A stretch of DNA of 64,000 nucleotides from Pseudoxanthomonas sp. CF385. GTDB lineage: Bacteria > Pseudomonadota > Gammaproteobacteria > Xanthomonadales > Xanthomonadaceae. Each line of letters starts with the position of its first letter. Position 1 is the stretch's first letter. Made by a program: the position numbers and the translations under genes. Under the pieces are notes generated by a model. The model saw only the letters and a list, made by a program, of their open reading frames with translations, made no database searches and was not told the DNA's origin. The stretch lies in contig NZ_FNKZ01000002.1 in assembly GCF_900104255.1 (NCBI RefSeq), positions 992,001-1,056,000 on the forward strand, written 5' to 3'. Positions 56,496 through 64,000 of this stretch are shown here, piece after piece.

Positions 56496-57602
56496 TCAGG
56501 CGGCCTGCACGAACCGCGCGGCGTGCTCGCGCGGTGCGCTGCGCAGGTACTGCGGCGCGACTGCGATGTCCTCGCCCAGCGCCGCGGCGGCGTGCCATGG
56601 CCAGCGGGGATCGTAGAGGATGCCGCGCGCGAGGCCGATGGCGTCGGCCTGGCCCTGCTGCAGGATGTCCTCCGCCTGCCGCGGCTCGGTGATCAGGCCC
56701 ACCGCGATCACCGGCATCGCGACCTCGCGCTTGATCGCCTCGGCGAACGGCACCTGGTAACCCGGGCCGACGGCGATGCGCTGCGCCGGGTGCAAGCCGC
56801 CGCTGGACACGTGGATGAAGTGGCAGCCGCGGGCATCCAGCGCTTGCGCCAGCGCGATGCTCTGCGCCAGGTCCCAACCACCCTCCACCCAGTCGGTCGC
56901 GGAGATCCGCACGCCGAGGGCCATGGTGTCCGGCACCACGGCCTTGACCGCATCGAATACGCGCAACAGCAGGCGCATGCGGTTCTCCAGCGCGCCGCCG
57001 TACGCATCGCCGCGATGGTTGCTGAGCGGCGAGAGGAACTGGTGCAGCAGGTAGCCATGCGCGGCATGGATCTCGATCAGGTCCAGACCGAGTCGCGCGG
57101 CGCGGCGCGCGCTGTCCGCGAACGCGGCGACGATGCCGTCGATGCCCGCCGCGTCCAGCGCTACCGGCGGCACGTCGGTCTCGGCATACGGCGCGGCGGA
57201 CGCGGACACCGTTTGCCATCCGTGCTCCACATCCGGCGGAAGGGCGGCACCCTGGCGTTCCCACGGGCGATGCGTGGAGGCCTTGCGGCCCGCGTGCGCG
57301 AGCTGCACGCCGAGCGGCATCGACGAATGACGGCGCGTGGCGGCGAGTGCCGACGCGAAGGCGGCTTCGGTGGTGTCGTCCCAGAGGCCGAGGTCGGCCC
57401 AGCTGATGCGACCACGCGGTTCCACCGCCGTCGCTTCGATGATGGCCAGTCCGGCGCCTGACTGGGCCAGGTTGGGCCAATGGAATGCGTGCCAATCGGT
57501 GGCACGGCCTTCTTCGGCGGAGTATTGGCACATCGGCGCGATGACGATGCGGTTGGACAGGCGCAGCGGCCCCAGATCGAGGGGCGAGAACAGACGGCTC
57601 AT
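56496..57602 (-). CDS. Old yellow enzyme family NADH:flavin oxidoreductase
   Basis: The 368-residue FMN-dependent barrel has [29 protein letters not shown], where the Cys-containing APMCQYSA is the mark of the YqjM/XenA subgroup, then [32 protein letters not shown] and the FMN phosphate site [12 protein letters not shown]. It reduces activated alkenes and nitro compounds with NAD(P)H. ATG 57602 gives the normal length. It is divergent from the lplT-plsC gene. Confidence 0.95.
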   Translation of the reverse strand: MSRLFSPLDLGPLRLSNRIVIAPMCQYSAEEGRATDWHAFHWPNLAQSGAGLAIIEATAVEPRGRISWADLGLWDDTTEAAFASALAATRRHSSMPLGVQLAHAGRKASTHRPWERQGAALPPDVEHGWQTVSASAAPYAETDVPPVALDAAGIDGIVAAFADSARRAARLGLDLIEIHAAHGYLLHQFLSPLSNHRGDAYGGALENRMRLLLRVFDAVKAVVPDTMALGVRISATDWVEGGWDLAQSIALAQALDARGCHFIHVSSGGLHPAQRIAVGPGYQVPFAEAIKREVAMPVIAVGLITEPRQAEDILQQGQADAIGLARGILYDPRWPWHAAAALGEDIAVAPQYLRSAPREHAARFVQAA

Positions 57603-57741
57603 GGCGGAGGGCAACGACGTGGGGCCGCCACTATCCGCCTGCCCGCCCACCCCATCAACGCCAGCAGTGGAACGCTGTCGGGCCGTCAGGCTGGCGCGGC
57701 CACCTTGATTTGCTAGGCTGCGCGCAACCCACGGAGGGCGC

Positions 57742-59637
57742 ATGTCCAGCTACAGCCAGTTCTCGCTGCTGACACAACGGCGATTCCTGCCGTACTTCAC
57801 CGTCCAGGCGCTGGGCGCCTTCAACGACAACGTCTATCGGCAGGCGATCATCGCCCTGCTGTTCTTCCTGGGCGCCAGCGACGACCAACTGTCGCTTTAC
57901 GCCACGCTGGCGCCGGCGATCTTCATCCTGCCGTACTTCCTGTTCTCGGCCATCGCCGGGCAGTTCGCCGAGAAGCTGGAGAAGCACCGGCTGATCGTGA
58001 TCACCACGACGATGGAGATCGTGATCATGTCGCTGGCGGCGGTCGGCTTCCTGCTGCAGAACATGCCGCTGCTGCTGGTGGCGCTGTTCTGCACGGGCGT
58101 GCAGTCCACCCTGTTCGGGCCGGTGAAGTACTCCGTGCTGCCTTCGATCCTCAAGCCGGAGGAACTGACGGGCGGCAATGGCCTGGTCGAGATGGGCACG
58201 TCCATCTCGATCCTGTGCGGCATGATCGCCGGCGGCATGATCTTCCAGATCGCCGGCGCGCACGGGCCGCAGGCCGCCGCCATCGCCATCGTGCTGCTTG
58301 CGGTGCTGGGCAACGTGGTGTCGCGGATGATCCCGCGCATGGACGCGGGCGCGCCGGACCTGAAGATCCGCTGGAACCCGATCCCCGAATCGCTTGCGGT
58401 GCTCCGGATGGCCAGGCGGCAACTGGCCGTGCGCAACGCCATCCTCGGCGTGTCGTGGTTCTGGTTCTTCGGCACGCTGCTGACCTCGCAGCTGCCCGCA
58501 TACGCGAAGCTGCACCTGGGCGCCGCCGACGGTTCGTCCACGCTCTACGTGTTCGCGCTGGCGCTGTTCTCGGTGGGCACCGGTATCGGCTCGCTGTTGT
58601 GCGAAAGGCTGTCCGGGCGCACGGTCGAAATCGGTCTGGTGCCGGTGGGCGCCTTCGGCATGACCGCCTTCCTGCTCGACCTGTACTTCGCCCGGCCGGG
58701 CGCGGCGCCGGCGGCCGGCCTGGGCATCGCGGAGTTCGTGCGCCAGGGCGGCAGCCTGCGCATCATGATCGACCTGGTCGGCATCGGCATGTTCGCCGGC
58801 ATCTTCGTGGTGCCGCTGTTCGCGCTGATCCAGAGCCGCACCGACCGCACCCAGATGGCGCGCGTGTTCGCCGCCCTCAACATTCAGAATTCGGGCTTCA
58901 TCGTGCTGGCGGCGCTGGTCGGCCTGGGCCTTCACGCGCTGGGCTGGAGCGGCCCGCAGATCTTCCTCGCGCTGGCGATCGCCAATGCCGTGGTCGCGAT
59001 CTGGATCTTCACGATCGTGCCCGAATTCCTGATGCGCTTCCTCAGCTGGGTGCTGGTGCGCGCCCTGTACCGGCTGCGCCTGCACGGTATCGAGAAGCAC
59101 GTGCCGGACGAGGGGCCGGCATTGATCGTGTGTAACCACGTCAGCTACATGGACGCGCTGATCCTGGCGGCGACGATCCCGCGCCCGGTGCGCTTCGTCA
59201 TGTACTACAAGATCTTCAATATCCCGGTGATGAGCTGGATCTTCCGTACCGCCAAGGCGATCCCGATCGCCGGGGCCAGGGAGAATCCCGAACTGATGCA
59301 GCGCGCGTTCGAGGAGATCGATGCGGCGCTGGCCGAAGGCGAGATCGTGGGCATCTTCCCCGAGGGCGCGTTGACGAAGGACGGCGACATCGCCGCGTTC
59401 AAGTCCGGCGTGGAGAAGATCCTGGAGCGCCGCCCGGTGCCAGTCGTGCCGATGGCACTGAAGGGCATGTGGGCGAGCATGTGGAGCCGGCGCGACGGCC
59501 GCCTGGGCCGCATGCGCGTGCCGCGGCGCTTCCGCGCCCATGTGGAAGTCGTGGCGGGAGAACCGATGGACGGCGCCACGGCCACGGCGGAACTGCTGGA
59601 AGCCCGCGTGCGCGCCTTGCGCGGGGATGCGGCGTAG
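57742..59637 (+). CDS. LplT-like MFS transporter fused to a PlsC-type acyltransferase
   Basis: The 631-residue protein has an N-terminal MFS domain (about residues 1-420; LGAFNDNVYRQAIIALLFF) and a C-terminal acyltransferase domain. The acyltransferase motifs are NHVSYMD (HX4D, the catalytic His/Asp), and FPEGALTKDG. In E. coli LplT flips lysophospholipids inward and Aas re-acylates them. Aas has an acyltransferase domain and an acyl-ACP ligase. Here the transporter and the acyltransferase are in one chain and no ligase domain is present, so the acyl donor would come as acyl-ACP or acyl-CoA. GGAGG precedes the ATG. Confidence 0.92.
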   Translation: MSSYSQFSLLTQRRFLPYFTVQALGAFNDNVYRQAIIALLFFLGASDDQLSLYATLAPAIFILPYFLFSAIAGQFAEKLEKHRLIVITTTMEIVIMSLAAVGFLLQNMPLLLVALFCTGVQSTLFGPVKYSVLPSILKPEELTGGNGLVEMGTSISILCGMIAGGMIFQIAGAHGPQAAAIAIVLLAVLGNVVSRMIPRMDAGAPDLKIRWNPIPESLAVLRMARRQLAVRNAILGVSWFWFFGTLLTSQLPAYAKLHLGAADGSSTLYVFALALFSVGTGIGSLLCERLSGRTVEIGLVPVGAFGMTAFLLDLYFARPGAAPAAGLGIAEFVRQGGSLRIMIDLVGIGMFAGIFVVPLFALIQSRTDRTQMARVFAALNIQNSGFIVLAALVGLGLHALGWSGPQIFLALAIANAVVAIWIFTIVPEFLMRFLSWVLVRALYRLRLHGIEKHVPDEGPALIVCNHVSYMDALILAATIPRPVRFVMYYKIFNIPVMSWIFRTAKAIPIAGARENPELMQRAFEEIDAALAEGEIVGIFPEGALTKDGDIAAFKSGVEKILERRPVPVVPMALKGMWASMWSRRDGRLGRMRVPRRFRAHVEVVAGEPMDGATATAELLEARVRALRGDAA

Positions 59638-59709
59638 ACGACGCAGACCTCGAGCACGTCGGCGCGGCGATTCTTAAATCCGCGATCGTCTGGCACTATG
59701 GGGCCGTCC

Positions 59710-59729
59710 GAGCCGGCGCGCGCCGGCTC
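59710..59729. promoter_or_regulatory. 20-bp perfect palindrome upstream of the CD225 gene
   Basis: GAGCCGGCGCGCGCCGGCTC reads the same on both strands. It lies 34 bp upstream of the CD225 gene ATG, after a possible -10 (ACTATGG). It may be an operator or a hairpin in the mRNA leader; it has no U-tract. Confidence 0.4.
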
Positions 59730-59763
59730 TCGCCACCCTCCATCCCGTACAAGGAATGCCCGC

Positions 59764-60099
59764 ATGAGCGCCGTACCCCCGATGCCCCCCACGACCGCAC
59801 CGGAAAGCGTACCCAACCATCTCGCCTGGGCCATCGTGTCTACGGTGCTCGCGACCTGCCTGTGCTGCCCGCTGGGCCTGATCGGCATCGTCGCCATCGT
59901 GTTCTCGTCGCAGGTCAACGGCAAGCTCAACCAGGGCGATCTGGAAGGCGCCCGTCGCGCATCCGCCAATGCCAAGACCTGGTGCTGGGTCGCCACGGCG
60001 TTCGCCATCATCGGCCTGCTGCTGAACATCGTCATGTTCGCCACCGGCGGCATGGAGCAATACGTGGAGATGATGCAGCAGATGCAGCAGGTGCAGTGA
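59764..60099 (+). CDS. CD225/dispanin-family membrane protein
   Basis: The 111-residue protein has two membrane segments (about 22-45 and 75-95). The CD225 signature follows: NHLAWAIVSTVLATCLCCPLGLIGIVAIVFSSQVN in the first segment, then GDLEGARRASANAKTWCWVA before the second. This family includes eukaryotic IFITM proteins; bacterial members are uncharacterised. It overlaps the DUF2752 gene by 4 bp, so both are translated together. Confidence 0.85.
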   Translation: MSAVPPMPPTTAPESVPNHLAWAIVSTVLATCLCCPLGLIGIVAIVFSSQVNGKLNQGDLEGARRASANAKTWCWVATAFAIIGLLLNIVMFATGGMEQYVEMMQQMQQVQ

Positions 60100-60509
60100 C
60101 CGCGCTGCGCCTCCCGCACTGGATCGGTATCGCCGCGGCGGCCCTGGTGGCCGCCGTTGGCGTCTTGCTGCTGCTGAAATTCGATCCCAACGCGGCGAAC
60201 AGCCCGTTCCCGGGCTGCATCTTCCGCGCGGTGACCGGCTACTACTGCGTGGGATGCGGCCTGACCCGCGCGCTGCACGCGCTGGTCCACGGCGACCTGC
60301 TCCGCGCATTCGCCATGAACCCCCTGGGCGTGCTGCTGATTCCCATCATCCCCATGCTGATCGCGCACGGCCAGGGCTGGCGACCGCGCAGGCTCGAACC
60401 GGTCATGCGCGTGCTGACGGCACCGAAGTTCTGGCTGGTGCTGCTGCCGGCCTACTGGATCGCACGCAACCTGCCATGGGTGCCGTTCACCTGGCTCGCA
60501 CCGGGCTGA
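60096..60509 (+). CDS. DUF2752 membrane protein
   Basis: The 137-residue protein has three membrane helices and the DUF2752 signature FPGCIFRAVTGYYCVGCGLTRALHALVHGD with its Cys pair (CVGCG). The GTG start at 60096 overlaps the stop of the CD225 gene (GTGA). CD225 and DUF2752 are often encoded together in bacteria, and their joint role is unknown. Confidence 0.85.
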   Translation: MTALRLPHWIGIAAAALVAAVGVLLLLKFDPNAANSPFPGCIFRAVTGYYCVGCGLTRALHALVHGDLLRAFAMNPLGVLLIPIIPMLIAHGQGWRPRRLEPVMRVLTAPKFWLVLLPAYWIARNLPWVPFTWLAPG

Positions 60510-60515
60510 TCCGCG

Positions 60516-61406
60516 TCAGCTGACCCAGCCGCCGATCACGAACACGGCGAGCACCGCCAGCCACAACAACAGGATGCGCCACACCAGGCTCATCGCATCG
60601 CGCAGCTCGGGCAGTTCGCGCATCGCCTGCACCATGCCTTCCTCGGCGTATTCCTCGGCTTCTTCGGCCAGTTCGCAGCGCACGCTGGCGCGCGCCGCGC
60701 TGCCAAGGAATCCCGCGTCCAGGCCGAACCGCGCGCCACCGGCCTCGCGCCAGGTGGAGAACACCGTGTCGAAGTTGCCGACCAGGGCCATCGCGAGCGT
60801 CATCAGCTGCGCGACCGGCCATTCCAGCGCGGCCTTCATCTTGCGCGCGCCTTCGCGGTTCGCAGGCGGCAGGTCGGCCCACGCGTCCTGGGCGGCGAGG
60901 ACTGTCAATCGGTACAGCATGGCGCCGACCGGACCGAGCAGCAGGAACCAGAACAACACGCCGAACCAGCGCTCCAGCGCATTGCGGAACACGGCTTCCA
61001 CCAGCGCGGGGCCATCCAGCGCGGCCGCCTCGCCGGTGAGGCCCAACCGCGCGATGGCCACGCGCCGGGTCGGCGGATCGTGCGCATCGATGACGGCCTC
61101 GACGTCGACGTCCAGATCGCGCGGTCCCCACGCGTACACGAGCACCGCGATGTCGAACAACAGGCCGACGATGCCGTAGACCGGACCATCCAGAAGCCAC
61201 TGCAGGATGGCCACCACGAGCAGCACCGGGACGATCGCGAGCGCGATGCCGTAGCGCTCCTGCCACGCGGCCCCCGAGACCGTGTTGCGGGTGAGCCATT
61301 CCAGCCATGCGCGGTACCAGGCGTACTGGCGCAGCGATATCACCAACGTGGGCGCGACATGCCCCAGCACGAGCGCAATCACGACGGCGACGAGAGTGAT
61401 CGACAT
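60516..61406 (-). CDS. ampE: AmpE-like inner-membrane protein
   Basis: The 296-residue integral membrane protein has four or more helices and the AmpE pattern: MSITLVAVVIALVLGH, WLEWLTRN, YAWGPRDLDVDVEAVID, FRNALERWFGVLFWFLLLGPVGAMLYRL and ALEWPVAQLMTLAMALVGNF. AmpE was named as a sensory partner of the AmpD amidase in beta-lactamase induction; its exact activity is not settled. It is downstream of nudC by 39 bp, and ampD is not adjacent here. Confidence 0.85.
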   Translation of the reverse strand: MSITLVAVVIALVLGHVAPTLVISLRQYAWYRAWLEWLTRNTVSGAAWQERYGIALAIVPVLLVVAILQWLLDGPVYGIVGLLFDIAVLVYAWGPRDLDVDVEAVIDAHDPPTRRVAIARLGLTGEAAALDGPALVEAVFRNALERWFGVLFWFLLLGPVGAMLYRLTVLAAQDAWADLPPANREGARKMKAALEWPVAQLMTLAMALVGNFDTVFSTWREAGGARFGLDAGFLGSAARASVRCELAEEAEEYAEEGMVQAMRELPELRDAMSLVWRILLLWLAVLAVFVIGGWVS

Positions 61407-61445
61407 GATGCGTCCTCCGGGCCGCGATTCTAGCGCGGCCGGGCG

Positions 61446-62396
61446 TTAATGGCCGGTCGGCGCCGGAGGACCCTGTTCCGCACGACGCTCGCGCATGGCG
61501 GCATGCCAATGTTCGATGAGCGCGCGCGCGATGGAGATCGAGGGCGACAGCAGCAAAGGGGCATCGGCATCGTCCCCACCCCGCAACGCCTTGTCCACCT
61601 CGTCGTAGGTGAACCAGCGCGCATCTTCGAGTTCGCCGTCCACCCGCGGCGGATCGGGCTCGCCTTCCGCACTGAACCCGAGCATCAGCGATCCCGGGAA
61701 AGGCCAGGGCTGCGCGCCCAGGTAAAGACAACTCCGCACGCGTACGCGTGTTTCCTCGAACGCTTCACGGGCGACCGTCTGTTCCAGGGTTTCGCCCGGC
61801 TCGACGAAGCCGGCGATGACCGAATACCGCCGTGGCGGCCAGGACGCCTGCCGGCCCAGCAGCAAGCGCTCGCCATCGCTGATCGCGACGATCACCGCGG
61901 GATCCACGCGCGGGTAGTGATCCTTGCCGCATTGCGTGCAATGGGCGATGTAGCCCGCGCGACGGAAAGTGATGGCGCCTCCGCAGGCGCTGCAGAACTG
62001 CGTGGACGCCTGCCAATGCAACAACGCGCGCGCCATCGCGAAGACCCCGGACTCGAACGGCGACCACGTCGCCGCGGCGCGCCGCAGGTCGGCATGGGCG
62101 GGCGCCTGCACGGGATGGTGCCGGGCGTGCGCGGCGAACCACGCGACACCGTCCTTCAAACCGAGGAAAAGACTTGCACCCGGTCCGCCGCCCAATGACG
62201 CCCCCCGCGGCGCGAGCAGCGCGCCATGCGCCTCTGCCAGCGCGCGCCCATCGTCTTCCAGCAGGATGACGCGCGCGTCCGGCCACAGGCGGGCCAATGC
62301 ATCGGCATCGTCACGCAATGCATCGGCGCGATCCAGCGTATCGCTGGCGAAGGCGAAACCGGTGAGGGGCGCGGCGGGAGGTTGAAGACCTGTCAC
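61446..62396 (-). CDS. nudC: NAD(+) diphosphatase / decapping Nudix hydrolase
   Basis: The 316-residue protein has a zinc ribbon (CSACGG and CTQCGK), a Nudix box (GFVEPGETLEQTVAREAFEE) and the NudC-specific motif AQPWPFPGSLMLGF. NudC hydrolyses NAD(H) and removes NAD caps from RNA. GTG 62396 was chosen as the start because the frame beyond it overlaps erpA and is not NudC-like. It lies 20 bp after erpA, in the same direction. Confidence 0.93.
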   Translation of the reverse strand: MTGLQPPAAPLTGFAFASDTLDRADALRDDADALARLWPDARVILLEDDGRALAEAHGALLAPRGASLGGGPGASLFLGLKDGVAWFAAHARHHPVQAPAHADLRRAAATWSPFESGVFAMARALLHWQASTQFCSACGGAITFRRAGYIAHCTQCGKDHYPRVDPAVIVAISDGERLLLGRQASWPPRRYSVIAGFVEPGETLEQTVAREAFEETRVRVRSCLYLGAQPWPFPGSLMLGFSAEGEPDPPRVDGELEDARWFTYDEVDKALRGGDDADAPLLLSPSISIARALIEHWHAAMRERRAEQGPPAPTGH

Positions 62397-62416
62397 GGAA
62401 CGCGGCAGGCCGGCGG

Positions 62417-62803
62417 TCACATGCTGAAACTGCTGCCGCAGCCGCAGGTGGTCTTGGCGTTGGGGTTGCGGATGACGAACTGCGCGCCCTGCAGGCTCTC
62501 GCTGTAGTCGACTTCCGCGCCCATCAGGTACTGCAGGCTCAGCGGATCGACCAACAGTGCGACCCCATCGGTGTCCACGGCCACGTCGTCCTCGGCGCGG
62601 TTCTCGTCGAACTCGAAACCGTACTGGAACCCGGAGCAACCGCCGCCCTGGATATAGACGCGCAGCGCCAACGCCTCGTTGCCCTCGTCCTGGATCAGTT
62701 CGCGCACTTTCGCCGCCGCTGCGGGCGTGAAGTTGAGCGGCCGGTCGATGGACTGATAGTCCGGTGCGGCGGTCGCGACAGGCAGGGAAACGACGGTGGT
62801 CAT
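62417..62803 (-). CDS. erpA: Iron-sulfur cluster insertion protein ErpA
   Basis: The 128-residue A-type carrier has [19 protein letters not shown] and the C-terminal CGCGSSFSM, with the three cysteines that bind a cluster. ErpA passes [Fe-S] clusters to apoproteins such as IspG/IspH. ATG 62803 is the likely start (no strong RBS is visible); an ATG at 62869 is in frame. It is followed by nudC. Confidence 0.95.
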   Translation of the reverse strand: MTTVVSLPVATAAPDYQSIDRPLNFTPAAAAKVRELIQDEGNEALALRVYIQGGGCSGFQYGFEFDENRAEDDVAVDTDGVALLVDPLSLQYLMGAEVDYSESLQGAQFVIRNPNAKTTCGCGSSFSM

Positions 62804-62840
62804 GACGGAAGGATGGGGGCTGGCGGAAGGCAGTTCAAGT

Positions 62841-63566
62841 TCAGCGCGCAGCGGCGCCTTCGCCGGCACCGTCCTTCGCCGCCGCCTGCGCCCACGGGAA
62901 CGACTGTTCCACGGCCGTGCCGCCCTGCGGCACCACCCGCGCGATCACCCGCACCGGCTTGAAGCCCTGGGGCAGCAGCAGGTCGCCCTCCACCTGCTGG
63001 AAATACTTGAACGAGTACGCCAAGCCGGGCGCGTTGGCTTGCTGGCGCAGATCCGACCAGGCCAGACGACGCAGCTTGCCGCCTTCGGTGCCTTCCACCG
63101 ACACCAGCAGGCGGCCGGTATTCACGGCGCCGCGATTGACGTTCTGGGTCAGGGTGGCGGTGAAATGCCAGGCCTGCGCGTCCTGGGGGATCAGGGTGAG
63201 TTCGTGCACCGCCAGGCCACGGCGCTGGGCGGTCGCGCCGACGAAACGCTCGTAGAACGCCACGTCGGCCCGCAGGCCCGAGATTTCCTCGTCGCGCTCG
63301 GCGAGCGTGGTCTGCAGGTCGCGGTTGGCGTCGCGGCTGATCTGGTCCGAGCGGGCGAGCGTCGCGGCCCGCTGCTCCAGCGTTTCGATGCGTTGCTGCT
63401 GGGCCCGCAGCTGCCCGGGGGTAGGCGTATCGCCCGCATGGCGTGCGAACACCTGCCAGGCGCCCCAGACGCCCAACCCCAGCGCGAGCGCCAGGACGGC
63501 GCCCAGCACCGGCCAGCCCACCGCGCGGGGCGGGGGGACAGTCGGCGGGGAAGGCCTGGTGCTCAT
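62841..63566 (-). CDS. DUF6776-like membrane protein
   Basis: The 241-residue protein has one N-terminal membrane helix ([18 protein letters not shown]), a coiled-coil region of about 60 residues ([39 protein letters not shown]) and a beta-rich C-terminal half. It is of unknown function but is usually encoded next to bactofilin and erpA in this group of bacteria. It may connect the membrane to the polymeric bactofilin encoded just upstream (inference). Confidence 0.8.
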   Translation of the reverse strand: MSTRPSPPTVPPPRAVGWPVLGAVLALALGLGVWGAWQVFARHAGDTPTPGQLRAQQQRIETLEQRAATLARSDQISRDANRDLQTTLAERDEEISGLRADVAFYERFVGATAQRRGLAVHELTLIPQDAQAWHFTATLTQNVNRGAVNTGRLLVSVEGTEGGKLRRLAWSDLRQQANAPGLAYSFKYFQQVEGDLLLPQGFKPVRVIARVVPQGGTAVEQSFPWAQAAAKDGAGEGAAAR

Positions 63567-63613
63567 GGCTGCAGGATAGCGCGGCGTCTCACATCAGGCT
63601 CTGAATGACAGGC

Positions 63614-64000
63614 TCAGGCGTCGGCGGCCCAGGCTTCGGGCAGGGCGGCGCCCTCCCCCGGCTGGCCGGCCGCGACCACGTCGGCATGCACGAGGTGGCC
63701 GGTCAGCTGCGCGCCGGCGCTCATCTCGACCACCTTGTAATGCAGGTTGCCGTGGACGCGGGCCTTGGTGGCCAGCTCGATGCGCTCGTGGGCATGCACG
63801 TCGCCCACCATGCGCCCGTTGATCACCACCACCGGCGCCTGCACCTCGCCCTCGATGCTGCCCTGCTCTGCCAGCGTCAGTACGGCGCGCTCGCCGGGTT
63901 CGGCGATCACCTTGCCCTGGATGCGCCCCTCGACATACAGCCCGCCACTGAACAGCACGTCGCCACGGATGGTGACCTGCGGTCCGATCAGGGTGTCGAT
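63614..64000 (-). CDS. Bactofilin family protein (5' end outside window)
   Basis: The visible 128 codons carry the repeating beta-helix of bactofilins (IGPQVTIRGDVLFSGGLYVE, GSIEGEVQAPVVVINGRM and GDVHAHERIELATKARVHGN). The frame continues past 64000, so the N-terminus is missing; the GTG at 63958 is an internal valine. Bactofilins polymerise spontaneously and act in cell shape or polar organisation. The gene heads the series that includes DUF6776, erpA, nudC and ampE. Confidence 0.92.
   Translation of the reverse strand: MDTLIGPQVTIRGDVLFSGGLYVEGRIQGKVIAEPGERAVLTLAEQGSIEGEVQAPVVVINGRMVGDVHAHERIELATKARVHGNLHYKVVEMSAGAQLTGHLVHADVVAAGQPGEGAALPEAWAADA

Noticed and set aside
56492..56498. Nearly touching convergent stops of purD and the old yellow enzyme gene
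   Set aside because: Tight convergent ends are common in compact genomes and need no special explanation.

Overview
The window is high-GC (roughly two thirds G+C) chromosomal DNA from a gammaproteobacterium of the Xanthomonadaceae/Lysobacteraceae type; Pseudoxanthomonas, Stenotrophomonas or Lysobacter would fit. This is an inference from gene content: a large CirA-like TonB receptor, an ECF sigma / Ser-Thr kinase pair, an accB-accC...prmA-zinc ribbon protein-fis-purH-purD order, erpA-nudC-ampE behind a bactofilin, and CRP/Clp-like operators. No rRNA, tRNA, CRISPR array, insertion sequence or prophage was seen. About 58 protein-coding genes fill nearly all of the window, with few gaps above 300 bp.

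Region by region. 1-10.3 kb, mostly minus strand: a DMT exporter cut by the window edge, an AraC-HTH/O6-alkylguanine methyltransferase, the periplasmic protease Prc, lipoyl synthase, a carotenoid oxygenase with a DUF2141 partner, and a membrane GGDEF/EAL protein whose EAL domain is broken by a 1-nt frameshift. 10.3-18.6 kb: DAHP synthase (aroG) preceded by a leader peptide and attenuator, a divergent PLP enzyme, an ECF sigma factor with a TPR Ser/Thr kinase, an alpha/beta hydrolase and an AraC regulator. 18.7-27.6 kb: a TonB receptor, groES-groEL with a sigma-32-like promoter and a CIRCE element, cutA-dsbD-tlpA, and a KGG stress protein. 28.3-45.4 kb, all minus strand: an exopolysaccharide (EPS) locus with a Wzx/Wzy-type assembly line (initiating transferase, BY-kinase/Wzz, Wza-like porin, flippase, EpsG-type polymerase, two glycosyltransferases, a pyruvyl transferase, a Wzb-like phosphatase). 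It also carries a glutaminase-less asparagine-synthase-like enzyme and two paralogous Tat-exported beta-helix proteins. 45.5-56.5 kb: core metabolism (aroQ, accB, accC, prmA, fis, purH, purD) interrupted by three exported proteins of unknown function. 56.5-64 kb: an old yellow enzyme, an LplT-PlsC fusion, a CD225/DUF2752 membrane pair, and the minus-strand series bactofilin-DUF6776-erpA-nudC-ampE.

The strongest regulatory finding lies between the aroG start and the divergent aminotransferase. A 25-codon minus-strand ORF (11575-11652) carries six consecutive aromatic codons, Phe-Trp-Phe-Trp-Tyr-Tyr. It is followed by a perfect stem-loop with six U residues just before the aroG ribosome binding site. 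This has the architecture of a transcription attenuator that could sense all three aromatic end products of the shikimate pathway. The second is the EPS locus: its WecA-like initiating enzyme is fused to a diverged UDP-GlcNAc 2-epimerase-like domain, and the asparagine-synthase-like and beta-helix genes suggest a decorated or enzymatically tailored polymer. Two CRP/Clp-like operators (upstream of the GGDEF/EAL gene and upstream of a beta-helix gene) suggest that c-di-GMP signalling and EPS production share control, as known for Clp in Xanthomonas.

All functional assignments come from motif and family recognition by eye; no database search was run.
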